Positions 35,133-43,509 of a stretch of DNA of 64,000 bases are shown in pieces; position 1 is the first letter of the stretch; each line of letters opens with the position of its first letter. The notes below the pieces were generated by a model. That model ran no database searches, was not told the origin of the DNA, and saw nothing but the letters and a program-made list of their open reading frames with translations. The stretch is from Desulfarculaceae bacterium (GTDB lineage: Bacteria > Desulfobacterota > Desulfarculia > Desulfarculales > Desulfarculaceae). The stretch is taken from assembly GCA_020444545.1 (NCBI GenBank), contig JAHLKT010000006.1, positions 1 through 64,000 of the forward strand. Direction: 5' to 3'. Made by a program: the position numbers and the translations under genes.

Positions 35133-35210
35133 GAAGAGCATCTCCCGGGCAGGGTGGGCGGTCGGGGGAAAAGCGGCAGCTCGGGGCCGGCCGCGCATTG
35201 GTTTCCATGG

Positions 35211-35240
35211 TTGTTAGCAAATCGATTTTAAGCGTGTCAA
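35211..35240 (-). promoter_or_regulatory. Candidate promoter of the minus-strand TRAP operon
   Basis: On the minus strand TTGACA (35240-35235), 18-base spacer, then a TG-extended TAACAA (35216-35211). It lies about 80 bases before ATG 35132 inside an AT-rich divergent region (35215-35320). The -10 match is modest. Confidence 0.35.
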
Positions 35241-35342
35241 CAATATTATTTTAAATACATTTAATATTTTAGTTTTAATTAGTTTAACTATTGTGAATCA
35301 TTATTTTTATATTTAACCCCCCGGTCGAGGATAGGTGTTTCA

Positions 35343-35371
35343 TTGACAAAAAAGGCCCGGCATACTATGGA
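35343..35371 (+). promoter_or_regulatory. Candidate promoter of the XRE regulator gene
   Basis: TTGACA (35343-35348), 17-base spacer, TATGGA (35366-35371), 36 bases before TTG 35408. The AT-rich block just upstream could act as an UP element or regulator site shared with the divergent operon. Confidence 0.4.
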
Positions 35372-35407
35372 AGGAGCAAACACCACCAGCCGGGGAGTCG
35401 CTATACC

Positions 35408-36343
35408 TTGAACGACCGTCAACAGGCCAGCGCCGAGTACATCCGGGATCTGTTGGCCAAAAACCCCATGCCCCGCAACCAGGTCGCGGTGATATCCGGC
35501 CTGTCCAACACCTACATTCGCGACCTGGAGCAGGGCATCATCGCCAACGTGGCCCGGGACAAGCTCATCTCCCTAGCCGTGGCCCTGAACTTGAACCTGG
35601 GCGAGACCGACCAGATGCTCAACATCTTCGACCGGGCTCCCCTGTCCATGCAGGACATCCCCATATTCTTGGCCACCGCCGAGAAGGGCAACATCACCTC
35701 GGCCCTGCTGCCGGTGCGCGACCGCTACTCCCTGGACCTGATGATGCTCTCGGCCGAGCGCCTACCCGGCCGCCATGTGGTGGTCAGCTCCGAGCCCACG
35801 GTGTGCCTGCGGGCCGAAGGCCACCGCCTCTACTCCGAGCGGCGCCTGGCGGAGCAGCATCCTATATACGGCGAACTGGTGGAGACCATCGGGCGGGAGC
35901 GCCTGCGGGCCCTGGAGCGCAGCGCTGCGGCCCACCCGGTGGAAAACTACATCTGCCGCCACTGCCTGGAAGAGTACCTGCGCCACTGTGCGGACCCGGT
36001 GGAACGCGGCTGGCGCATCAAGCATCTGGAGCAAGTGCGCGACTTCCTCATGCGCTACGACAACTTCAAGTTGTTCCTGATCAACTCCTGCCCCACCTTC
36101 AGCTTTGTGCTGAAGATGCCTCTGCCCGAGACCGGCGAGAACGAGAAGCTGCTCATCACCCGCCTGCCTCCCCACCGCTTCCAGACCCCGCGCACCGGCA
36201 AGCTAACCGGCTTCACCACCGACAACCAAGTCGTGATCCAGAACTTCAAAGATGAGTTGCGTGGCTTAACCGCCACGGTGCATCAGGAGCTCCTCGACCG
36301 GGACAAGCTGCTGACCTATCTAGGCAGCCTGATCAACGGCTAG
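35408..36343 (+). CDS. XRE-family regulator with unrecognised C-terminal domain
   Basis: A 311-residue protein starting at TTG 35408 (GGGGAG upstream). Residues about 6-70 are an XRE-type helix-turn-helix (RNQVAVISGLSNTYIRDLEQ followed by ISLAVALNLNL). The remaining 240 residues match no family I can name; they contain a cluster CRHCLEEYLRHC (about 179-190) that could bind a metal or act as a thiol switch, and a YDNFKLFLIN strand. It is divergent from the crotonase/CaiB/CitE/TRAP operon, the usual place for its regulator. Confidence 0.78.
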   Translation: MNDRQQASAEYIRDLLAKNPMPRNQVAVISGLSNTYIRDLEQGIIANVARDKLISLAVALNLNLGETDQMLNIFDRAPLSMQDIPIFLATAEKGNITSALLPVRDRYSLDLMMLSAERLPGRHVVVSSEPTVCLRAEGHRLYSERRLAEQHPIYGELVETIGRERLRALERSAAAHPVENYICRHCLEEYLRHCADPVERGWRIKHLEQVRDFLMRYDNFKLFLINSCPTFSFVLKMPLPETGENEKLLITRLPPHRFQTPRTGKLTGFTTDNQVVIQNFKDELRGLTATVHQELLDRDKLLTYLGSLING

Positions 36344-36778
36344 ATTGCCGCGTTGGACTTCTAAAATTTCCGACGCGCTCGAAACCTGATGCGGTAATCT
36401 GCCACGAAGCTGAGCAGAATCATCTGATTCTGCTACAGCCCCCATCTTCGTCTTCCATGGTTTAAAAGCTTAGCCAAGAGAGGCGGACAGGACCTAATGA
36501 GGTCCTTTTGGATAGCAGCGCCTAGATCAAAAATGAACCGCCCCAGGATTGCCGGGGACTCCATTAATTGATGATGGAGTTATGCCCAAACAAACCAGAT
36601 AGTAGCATAGGTGGAAGACCTGAAACGAAAGCGCCTGTTGGGGATAGTGTTGGAAAAATAAAATTATGGCAAAAAAATGCTTAGGATAGCCCCTAATCCA
36701 GTAATAATATTTGGTGGGCGATGCGCGATTATAACGCGCAGTCTTTGTCTCCGGGGGGCGACGCTCTGTCTGGTAAAA
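36344..36778. other. Convergent spacer
   Basis: About 435 bases of lower GC between two convergent regulator genes. One small terminator-like hairpin lies at 36489-36509; otherwise no gene or RNA is visible. Confidence 0.5.
36489..36509 (+). terminator. Small terminator
   Basis: Stem AGGACC / GGTCCT with a six-base loop TAATGA, followed by TTT. About 146 bases after the XRE gene stop. Short stem, so modest confidence. Confidence 0.4.
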
Positions 36779-37576
36779 TCAATCAATTGTCACATCATAA
36801 CCAAGTAGTTTTGATACCTGCATTGAAGATTCGTTTAAGCGATACCGCATTTGGTATATAGCTGTTTTGGTCATTCTTTGGGTGGGGCCAGAAATACTTA
36901 GGGAGTAAACCGGTTTCTGGGTGTAGTCGAAAATAGGGACTGCGATGCATCGTATACCCTCGGCCCATTCTTCATCATCCACGGCGAAGCCTTGGGTTTT
37001 AATGTTTTTCAACTCTGCGCGAAATACCTTGATGGAAGAAATCGTATTGGGAGTCCTCTGCGTGAGTGTCCCATAACCTTTGATATAGGAAGAGACTGTT
37101 TCTTCATCGGAAAAAGATAAAATTGCTTTGCCGAGGGCAGTGGCGTGCGCAGCCCCTCGGCTACCGGGCGGCAACTCTGATTTAAGCGGCTTTTGGCTTT
37201 TGACCAAGTCTACTACCACCAATTCATTATTCTCAATGCAACCAAGATTAACCGTTTCACCGAATTCCGCACTGAGCTCCAACATGACATGCTTGGCCAG
37301 ATCTCGGATTTCCAGCCTGTCGACCACTAATCGCCCAAAGCTAAACATACGCAACGTAGTTCTGAATTTACCATCCCCCTCCTGAGCTACGTATCCTATG
37401 TCTCTTAACGTAGCGACAAAGCGATAGACGGCACTACGATTAAACCCCAGCAATTTGGCGAGTTGGGAAACAGTTAAGGGGCCTTGTAACGCCAACAACT
37501 CCAAAGCCATTAATCCTTTCTCCAAGGAACCAATTCGGTAATAGGGTTTATTTTTATCGGTTTCATTTTGATCCAT
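36779..37576 (-). CDS. IclR-family transcriptional regulator
   Basis: A 265-residue IclR protein. Winged helix-turn-helix about 15-75 (PLTVSQLAKLLGFNRSAVYR), then the effector domain with LPPGSRGAAHATALGKAIL and WAEGIRCIAVPIFDYTQ. ATG 37576 has GGGAG seven bases upstream; the frame continues upstream but without a site. Lower GC than its neighbours. It is divergent from panB, and a perfect palindrome overlaps the panB start region (38050-38072), so it probably represses or activates the PanB/TRAP/MBL operon in response to a small carboxylic acid. Confidence 0.92.
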   Translation of the reverse strand: MDQNETDKNKPYYRIGSLEKGLMALELLALQGPLTVSQLAKLLGFNRSAVYRFVATLRDIGYVAQEGDGKFRTTLRMFSFGRLVVDRLEIRDLAKHVMLELSAEFGETVNLGCIENNELVVVDLVKSQKPLKSELPPGSRGAAHATALGKAILSFSDEETVSSYIKGYGTLTQRTPNTISSIKVFRAELKNIKTQGFAVDDEEWAEGIRCIAVPIFDYTQKPVYSLSISGPTQRMTKTAIYQMRYRLNESSMQVSKLLGYDVTID

Positions 37577-38002
37577 AATATTACTCCCTTGCATGTAGCG
37601 TTTCGTTGAACTGTCAAAGGCGACTAAAAAAGAGAAAACAGTAGAACATCGGTGCGTTGCTATTTGTCGGGTACGTACTTCCTCAAGGTATAGCACGACC
37701 TGCAAGCCGGCTTGGGATGAGAAAACAATATAAAAACAGAATAAACCGCTAGAGCCTATATCAGAAGTTTGGCCTTGGCGTATACAAAAGTATAGTTTAG
37801 TCCCAATTTGGGGCCTTGCCGCCGAGAAGCGTCCGGGCCTTTGCTGTCATTTTAAGTGCACCAATTAAAAGCACCATCCATATTGTGAAATTGCCGATCA
37901 ATTTATAACCTTTAAAAATTGCTTTGTCAAACAAGCAAAAAACAGCTTATAAACCAATAAAATCGTATAGATAACAATTCAATCTCAATGTGATTTTGGA
38001 GA
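37577..38002. other. AT-rich divergent regulatory region
   Basis: About 430 bases, notably AT-rich (37700-37980), between the IclR gene and the panB promoter. No coding potential. It likely holds the IclR gene's own promoter and possibly more regulator sites, though I see no second copy of the 38050 palindrome. Confidence 0.45.
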
Positions 38003-38031
38003 TTGACACCATAATATATCTAGGCTATAAA
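38003..38031 (+). promoter_or_regulatory. Sigma-70 promoter of the panB operon
   Basis: TTGACA (38003-38008), exactly 17 bases, TATAAA (38026-38031): 11 of 12 consensus positions. Predicted start of transcription is near 38038, giving a leader of about 70 bases with the palindromic operator just downstream of +1. Confidence 0.75.
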
Positions 38032-38049
38032 AGTACCACATAATAAATG

Positions 38050-38072
38050 GTGTGTTCGCATTGTGAACACAC
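38050..38072. promoter_or_regulatory. Palindromic operator before panB
   Basis: Perfect eight-base arms GTGTGTTC and GAACACAC around a seven-base centre (GCATTGT). It lies about 12 bases downstream of the predicted transcription start and 36 bases before ATG 38109, the position expected for a repressor roadblock. The divergent IclR-family gene is the likely binder (inference). Confidence 0.65.
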
Positions 38073-38108
38073 TGCCCCACGGATACCATCGCGAAAGGAA
38101 TCGACAAC

Positions 38109-38954
38109 ATGGCCAAGCTTAGCCGAATTGATCTGCAGCGTATGAAAAATGAGGGAAAGGCTGTGGCTTGGGTGACCGCGTATGATTTCCCCACCGCCCA
38201 GTTCGCCGAAAAGGCTGGCATGGACATGCTCCTGGTCGGGGACTCCCTGGGTATGTGCGTGTACGGCTACGAGGGCACCATCCCGGTCACCGTTGACCAG
38301 GCAATCATGCACTGTGAAGCGGTGCGCAGGGCGGCGCCCAAGACCTTCGTCATCGGAGACATGCCTTTCCTTTCCTACCAGACGACCAGTTCGGATGCCG
38401 TGTTGAACGCGGGCCGGTTTTATAAAGAGGCCATGGTGGACGCGGTGAAGTTGGAGGGTGGGATAAGAGTTTGCGACCAAATCCGGGCCATCGCGGACGC
38501 AGGTATGCTCATCATGGGGCACATCGGACTTACCCCGCAGAGCTCCGGCCAACTGGGAGGCTTCAAGGCCCAGGGCACCACGGCGGCCTCGGCCATGGAC
38601 TTGATCCGCGATGCCGAAGCCATTCAAGAGGCCGGTGCTTTCTCGCTGCTGGTGGAGGCGGTTCCGCCGGAGGTTTGCCGGATCATCCGCGATCGGCTGG
38701 ATATACCGGTCTACAGCATCGGGGCCGGCATGCATGCCGATGGGCAGCTGATGATCTGCGCGGACATGTTGGGAATTTTTAAGGCGTTCACGCCCAAGTT
38801 CGTCAAAAGATATGCCAACCTTGGCGACCAAATTGTGGATGCTTTTCAGACCTACGTCAAAGAGGTTAAGGAAGTTGCTTTTCCCGCTGCGGAGCATTCT
38901 TACAATATGGTTTCCGGCGAGCTGGACAAGCTGAATCAGCTGCTAAACGACTGA
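38109..38954 (+). CDS. panB: PanB-type ketopantoate hydroxymethyltransferase
   Basis: A 281-residue TIM barrel of the PanB family, which adds a hydroxymethyl group from methylene-tetrahydrofolate to 2-oxoisovalerate. All expected active-site positions are present: Asp45 in VGDSLGM, Asp84 in IGDMPF, Lys114 and Glu116 in VKLEGG, His138 in GHIGLTPQ and Glu183 in LLVEAVP. The chemistry is therefore probably intact. However, panC and panD are absent and the gene leads an operon with a 2-oxoacid-type TRAP transporter under IclR control, so it may act in catabolism (for example retro-aldol of a 2-oxo acid) instead of pantothenate synthesis. The name describes the family, not a proven role. Confidence 0.88.
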   Translation: MAKLSRIDLQRMKNEGKAVAWVTAYDFPTAQFAEKAGMDMLLVGDSLGMCVYGYEGTIPVTVDQAIMHCEAVRRAAPKTFVIGDMPFLSYQTTSSDAVLNAGRFYKEAMVDAVKLEGGIRVCDQIRAIADAGMLIMGHIGLTPQSSGQLGGFKAQGTTAASAMDLIRDAEAIQEAGAFSLLVEAVPPEVCRIIRDRLDIPVYSIGAGMHADGQLMICADMLGIFKAFTPKFVKRYANLGDQIVDAFQTYVKEVKEVAFPAAEHSYNMVSGELDKLNQLLND

Positions 38955-39012
38955 TGCCAAGAATCCGATAGAGACGAAAAGGTACTGAACCTTTAAGCGG
39001 GATGCCGGCGAA

Positions 39013-39564
39013 ATGGAAGCTCACATCAATAGAACGAATTTCAATGGCTTAAAGAGAATTGTAACCGCTTTAAATTCAATAAATGAACGGGTAGGCCATT
39101 GGTCGTCATGGCTTACAACGCTTTTAGTAGGCGTTGTTTTCTGCGACGTGGTCATGCGCTACTTGTTCAATACCAGTTACGTCTTTATGCAGGAATTGGA
39201 ATGGCACGTTTTCGCCATGGCTTTCCTGTTTGGCGCCGGGTACACCCTTAAACGAGATAGTCATGTAAGGGTCGATATCTTCTATCAGAATGCAAGCAAG
39301 GAGAAAAAGGCCTGGATCAATTTGTTGGGCACGGTTTTCCTGCTAATTCCAGGATGCGTGATGATTATTTTGACTTCGTTGCCTTGGATATGGGAGTCCA
39401 TAAAAGTATTGGAGCACTCTCGCGATCCTGGAGGCATTCCGTTGAGATTTATCATTAAATCAACTCTGCCAATAGGGTTTTTATTTCTTTTATTGCAGGG
39501 CTTTTCTGTCGTTCTCTCAAGCATAGTAACCATATTTGGCGATGACAGCACTGAGGAGCAATAG
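39013..39564 (+). CDS. TRAP transporter small permease (DctQ)
   Basis: A 183-residue four-helix DctQ protein. DVVMRYLFNTSYVFMQELEW is the R-YLFN...QELEWH signature of the DctQ group that serves 2-oxoacid/mannitol-type TRAP systems, and TLKRDSHVRVDIFYQNASKE the conserved HVRVDxxY loop. Lower GC than the rest of the island. It is 58 bases after panB and six bases before dctM. Confidence 0.93.
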   Translation: MEAHINRTNFNGLKRIVTALNSINERVGHWSSWLTTLLVGVVFCDVVMRYLFNTSYVFMQELEWHVFAMAFLFGAGYTLKRDSHVRVDIFYQNASKEKKAWINLLGTVFLLIPGCVMIILTSLPWIWESIKVLEHSRDPGGIPLRFIIKSTLPIGFLFLLLQGFSVVLSSIVTIFGDDSTEEQ

Positions 39565-39570
39565 AAACTC

Positions 39571-40932
39571 ATGGAGTTCATAACCGAATATTTGGCGCTA
39601 TGGATGTTCGTGGTGCTCACTGTATTAATCCTCCGCGGGTACCCTGTCGCTTTCGGGCTCTTGGGGACTGCGCTGGTGTTTGGCCTGCTAGGCATATTTT
39701 TTCAAGACATCACAGGATTCAGATACCAAGAACTGCTAGCCATTCCGCTCAGGGCTTGGGGCACCATGACCAACGTGGTACTCATGGCGATCCCTCTGTT
39801 TATTTTTATGGGAATGGCCCTGGAGAGATCTGGGCTGGCCGAAGACCTACTGGAAACCATGGGGCTTTTGTTTGGCAAGCTCAAGGGTGGGTTGGCAATC
39901 TCGGTAGTGGTGGTTGGAGTTTTATTGGGCGCCTCCACGGGTATCGTGGGGGCGACTGTCGTCACTATGGGGCTCATTGCCTTGCCTGCCATGTTGAACC
40001 ATGGCTACAAACCTGAACTTGCCACCGGGACCATCATGGCCTCGGGTACCTTGGGGCAGATCATCCCACCTTCCTTAGTGCTGGTGGTGGTGGCTGACAT
40101 AATTCAAATCCCGGTGGGCGACCTTTTTATGGCCGCAGTTTTGCCCGGCCTGATACTATCCGGACTCTATATTATTTACATTATCATCTACTCAAATAAA
40201 GCCAAAGGTGTTGCCCCCGCAGTCGACCGGAGCAAGCTGGGGGTTAGCAATAATGCCGAAGTTTTTCAAAGAGTCCTAAAAACCCTTCTGCCGCTATTAA
40301 TCCTTATCGTATTGGTGTTGGGCTCCATTTTCGCAGGCATCGCATCACCTACGGAAGCCGCTTCGGTAGGTGCGGTTGGCGCTATTGTCCTTTCAATTAT
40401 AAACAAAAAATTCAGCTATAAAATGCTCAAAGAAGTCACGCTGGAAACCACGAATTTAACCTGCATGGTTTTCACTATAATTATAGGAGCTCGGGCATTT
40501 GGCTTGGTTTTCAGGGCCCTGAACGGGGACGAAATCCTCATGGATTTTGCTAGTCAAATAGTTGAGGCGCACTCTCGTTGGGTCTTCTTGGCCATTATCA
40601 TGGTCATAATATTCGTTCTGGGATTCTTTCTGGAGTTTATCGAAATATCCTTCATATTCTTGCCGATGCTGGCGCCCATGTTGATCTCGTTCGATTTCGA
40701 TCCATTGTGGATAGCTCTGCTTATTGGCTTAAACCTTCAGTGCTCATTTATGACACCTCCTTTCGGGTTCTCGATATTTTTCCTCAAAGGAGTCGCTCCT
40801 CCGGAGATTGACACCCTCCAATTATATAGAGGGGTGGTCCCTTTTATTGTCTTGCAGTTAATAGGAATAGCACTGGTTGTATTGATTCCGTCAATGGCTA
40901 CCTGGCTGCCTAAGGTTGTGTTCGGCCCCTAA
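39571..40932 (+). CDS. TRAP transporter large permease (DctM)
   Basis: A 453-residue permease. Full DctM pattern: RGYPVAFGLLGTALVFGLLG, MAIPLFIFMGMALERSGLAE, GASTGIVGATVVTMGLIALP, GTLGQIIPPSLVLVVVAD and LQCSFMTPPFGFSIFFLKGV. GAGGAG precedes ATG 39571. The MTPPFG and GTLGQIIPPS forms belong to the group paired with TakP-like binding proteins, consistent with the next gene. Confidence 0.95.
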   Translation: MEFITEYLALWMFVVLTVLILRGYPVAFGLLGTALVFGLLGIFFQDITGFRYQELLAIPLRAWGTMTNVVLMAIPLFIFMGMALERSGLAEDLLETMGLLFGKLKGGLAISVVVVGVLLGASTGIVGATVVTMGLIALPAMLNHGYKPELATGTIMASGTLGQIIPPSLVLVVVADIIQIPVGDLFMAAVLPGLILSGLYIIYIIIYSNKAKGVAPAVDRSKLGVSNNAEVFQRVLKTLLPLLILIVLVLGSIFAGIASPTEAASVGAVGAIVLSIINKKFSYKMLKEVTLETTNLTCMVFTIIIGARAFGLVFRALNGDEILMDFASQIVEAHSRWVFLAIIMVIIFVLGFFLEFIEISFIFLPMLAPMLISFDFDPLWIALLIGLNLQCSFMTPPFGFSIFFLKGVAPPEIDTLQLYRGVVPFIVLQLIGIALVVLIPSMATWLPKVVFGP

Positions 40933-41020
40933 AAAATATGGTCGAAACAGCCAACTCTTAACCTGTTGACCTTTAGCGTTAACAACATAGGCCTGAACCT
41001 ATAATGAGCAAGGAGCAGAC

Positions 41021-42166
41021 ATGACACGACGGAAAGAGGAAATCTCCAGCGAGAAAGGACAAAAAATGAACCGACGCCAAGCCCTAAAGAAGGTAGGAAT
41101 CGGTGCAGCCGCAGCGACTGGCGTCATTGTCGGAGCTCCTGCGGTACATGCCAAGAAGCGCTACCATTGGAAAATGGTGACCGCCTGGGGCCCCAACATG
41201 CCCTATCTGCAGACCGAGACAGAGGCATGGGCCAGGATGGTCGACAAGATGAGCGACGGCCGCCTGAAAATCAAAGTCTACGCCGCCAACGAGTTGGTCC
41301 CTGCCTTTGGTATTTTTGACGCGGTCTCAAGCGGCACCTATCAAGCCTTTCATTGCACGCCGTATTTCTGGGCCGGCAAGGTCCCCGCTTCCCAGTGGTT
41401 CGCGTGCGTGCCCTTTGGCCTCAACGCTCAGGGCATGAACGCCTGGCATTTTCATGGCGGCGGATTGCAGCTGTGGGAAGAGGCCTACAAGCCTTTCAAC
41501 TTGATTCCGCGCGTGGCCGGCAACTGCGGTTTCCAGATGGGCGGTTGGTTCCGGCGCAAGATCGAGACCATGAACGACTACAAGGGCCTCAAGATGCGCA
41601 TCCCCGGGCTGGGCGGCAAGGTGGTTGCCAAGGCCGGCGGCACCGTAACCCTAACCGCGCCTCCCGAAATCTTCACCAGCCTGGAGCGCGGCGTTATCGA
41701 CGCCGCCGAGTTCGTTGGCCCCCTGCTGGATATGAAAATGGGCTTGTACAAAGCGGCTCCTTATTACTACTACCCGGGGTGGCACGAGCCGGGCAGCGTT
41801 AGCGAGGCCACCTTCAACGCGGAGGCCTACAACTCGCTCCCCAAAGACCTGCAGGCCCTGCTTGACTACACTACCCAGACCCTGAACTTCCGCATGCTCA
41901 CGGGCTTTGAAGCCGACAACTCCGGGGCCTTGCGCAAGCTGGTGGAGGTCTACAAGGTCCAGCTCAAGGCCTTCCCGCCCGACGTCCTGCAGGGGCTAAA
42001 GGTGCTGGCCGACGAGGTCCTGGAGGAAGAGGCCGCCAAGGACCCCATGGCCAAGAAGACCCATGAGAGCTTCAAAAAGTTCCGGGACAAGATCGGCCCC
42101 TGGAGCATGGTGTCCGAGAAGGCCTTCTACGATCACCTTCTCAGGAACTACAAAGTAGCGTCATAG
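41021..42166 (+). CDS. TRAP solute-binding protein, TakP-like (2-oxoacid type)
   Basis: A 381-residue binding protein. Two starts are plausible: ATG 41021 (AGGAG five bases upstream) and ATG 41066 (AAAGGA upstream). The latter gives a compact Tat-like signal, MNRRQALKKVG, then an Ala-rich core and cleavage after VHA. The mature protein opens WKMVTAWGPNMPYLQTE and contains YYYYPGWHEPGSVSEATFN, which I know from the TakP group that binds monocarboxylic 2-oxoacids. Tat export would imply folding before transport. This is a QMP-ordered TRAP set with the binding protein last. Confidence 0.9.
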   Translation: MTRRKEEISSEKGQKMNRRQALKKVGIGAAAATGVIVGAPAVHAKKRYHWKMVTAWGPNMPYLQTETEAWARMVDKMSDGRLKIKVYAANELVPAFGIFDAVSSGTYQAFHCTPYFWAGKVPASQWFACVPFGLNAQGMNAWHFHGGGLQLWEEAYKPFNLIPRVAGNCGFQMGGWFRRKIETMNDYKGLKMRIPGLGGKVVAKAGGTVTLTAPPEIFTSLERGVIDAAEFVGPLLDMKMGLYKAAPYYYYPGWHEPGSVSEATFNAEAYNSLPKDLQALLDYTTQTLNFRMLTGFEADNSGALRKLVEVYKVQLKAFPPDVLQGLKVLADEVLEEEAAKDPMAKKTHESFKKFRDKIGPWSMVSEKAFYDHLLRNYKVAS

Positions 42167-42186
42167 GCCTTATCTAGCCATAGATC

Positions 42187-42222
42187 GCCAGCCGGGCGTG
42201 GGCAATGCGCCCGGCTGGCCTT
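42187..42222 (+). terminator. Stem-loop after DctP (3)
   Basis: Perfect 12-base stem GCCAGCCGGGCG / CGCCCGGCTGGC, nine-base loop, followed by CTTT, 21 bases after the dctP stop. A terminator or attenuator between the TRAP genes and the metallo-beta-lactamase gene. Confidence 0.65.
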
Positions 42223-42254
42223 TGGAGGCCATGTTTTAATCCGGAGGATGCAAG

Positions 42255-43202
42255 GTGGCTCAGATATTGCGGGGAATTGAAAAGATAGAAATATTGACCC
42301 TACTGGACAACTACGTGGACATGGTGGCCCAGGATAATAGCGATATGGTCCAAAGGGCCATGCCCCTGGATGACGGATATTTTCGCAAGAGCGTAGCCGC
42401 TGAACACGGATACTCCGCGGTGCTTTCCGTGGATGACGGTCAAACCTCTAGAAAACTCTTGTTCGACTTCGGCTTTTCCGAGCACGGTGCGGTGTACAAC
42501 GCCGAAATCCTCGGGGTCGATTTTGCTGAAATTGAATGCGTGGCGCTCTCTCACGGCCACCCGGATCATCTCGGAGGTTTCGCGGAAGTCGCCAAACTTT
42601 TAGGGAATGTGCCCATGGTGGTTCACCCCGCCGCCTTCATCAACAACCGGTATTTGAAGACCCCGGCCGGGACCCTGCTCCAATTCGCGCAGTTCACCGA
42701 GGAACAAGTAAGAGAAGCGGGGCTGCTGTTAATCAAGTCGGAGGGGCCATATCCTCTTCTTGACAAGACCATGCTCTTTTTGGGGCGGGTACCTCGCCAA
42801 GTTCCCTTTGAGACCGGTTTGCCCGGCTTTTGCCACCATGACGGCAACGAGGAACATCTGGACGCTATCGACGACGACTCGGGCCTGGTTTGCCATCTGA
42901 AAGGCAAGGGTTTGGTCATCCTGGCGGGGTGCGCTCATAGCGGAATCATAAATATGGTGAAGTGGGCCCGTGAGGTGACCGGGGTCAGTAAAGTCCATGC
43001 GATCATGGGCGGCTTTCATCTCTCCGGTGAATTTTTTGAACCGGTAATCGAACCGACTATCGAGGCCCTTAAGGAGATAGACCCAGACTATATCTTGCCA
43101 ACTCACTGCACCGGTAGAAAGGCCGCCATGCAAATTGAGGCCGCCATGCCCGATAAATTTATTCTGAATATGGCCGGGACCAAAATAACCTTCCAAGCAT
43201 AA
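42255..43202 (+). CDS. MBL-fold hydrolase, dihydropterin-type (COG1237-like)
   Basis: A 315-residue metallo-beta-lactamase-fold protein starting at GTG 42255 (GGAGG upstream). SHGHPDHLGG (99-108) is the HxHxDH metal motif, GCAHSGIINMVKW the second His region and the end IMGGFHLSG the third. The layout resembles COG1237, whose archaeal members make 7,8-dihydropterin-methyl-aminobenzene ribofuranosyl phosphate; bacterial members are mostly uncharacterised. Next to a PanB enzyme that uses a pterin C1 carrier this is suggestive, but function is unproven. Confidence 0.82.
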   Translation: MAQILRGIEKIEILTLLDNYVDMVAQDNSDMVQRAMPLDDGYFRKSVAAEHGYSAVLSVDDGQTSRKLLFDFGFSEHGAVYNAEILGVDFAEIECVALSHGHPDHLGGFAEVAKLLGNVPMVVHPAAFINNRYLKTPAGTLLQFAQFTEEQVREAGLLLIKSEGPYPLLDKTMLFLGRVPRQVPFETGLPGFCHHDGNEEHLDAIDDDSGLVCHLKGKGLVILAGCAHSGIINMVKWAREVTGVSKVHAIMGGFHLSGEFFEPVIEPTIEALKEIDPDYILPTHCTGRKAAMQIEAAMPDKFILNMAGTKITFQA

Positions 43203-43509
43203 TCGACGTCCCCCCCACAATCCAGGGAAGGGGGCCATAGGCTCCCGTTGGTAGGGGGGATTTTATTTGACCTGGTAGACAATCATCCCCCTATGAGGAG
43301 TCAGACTTCGCCGCACATTGATCATGCCGATTGTAGCTTTTTCTTGAGGACTTAGTAGGGGGTTTTCCCGAGCTAATGTCAAAAGTTGTATTTCGGCTTA
43401 GTCGGCTTTCCTCTCTTCCTTGATTCCATCCACGGATATGATTTTCTGGATCACCTCGGCCAGCCGCTTGGACCCATCTAGGCGGCGCAATTTTTCCCTG
43501 GCGCTCAGG
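43203..43509. other. Degraded region at the right end of the island
   Basis: About 300 bases. A possible terminator pairs a C-run (43210-43216) with a G-run (43254-43260) followed by ATTTTATTT. On the minus strand 43509 to about 43400 reads LRRLDGSKRLAEVIQKI and ends at a stop, which might be the tail of a lost transposase, but I cannot place it in a family. No intact gene. Confidence 0.4.

Noticed and set aside
33282-35231. 649-codon + strand frame opposite the CaiB and crotonase genes
   Set aside because: Overlaps two genes with intact catalytic motifs on the other strand; no domain signature.
38109-38954. Pantothenate biosynthesis operon
   Set aside because: Only panB is present; neighbours are transport and MBL genes, with no panC, panD or panE in the window.
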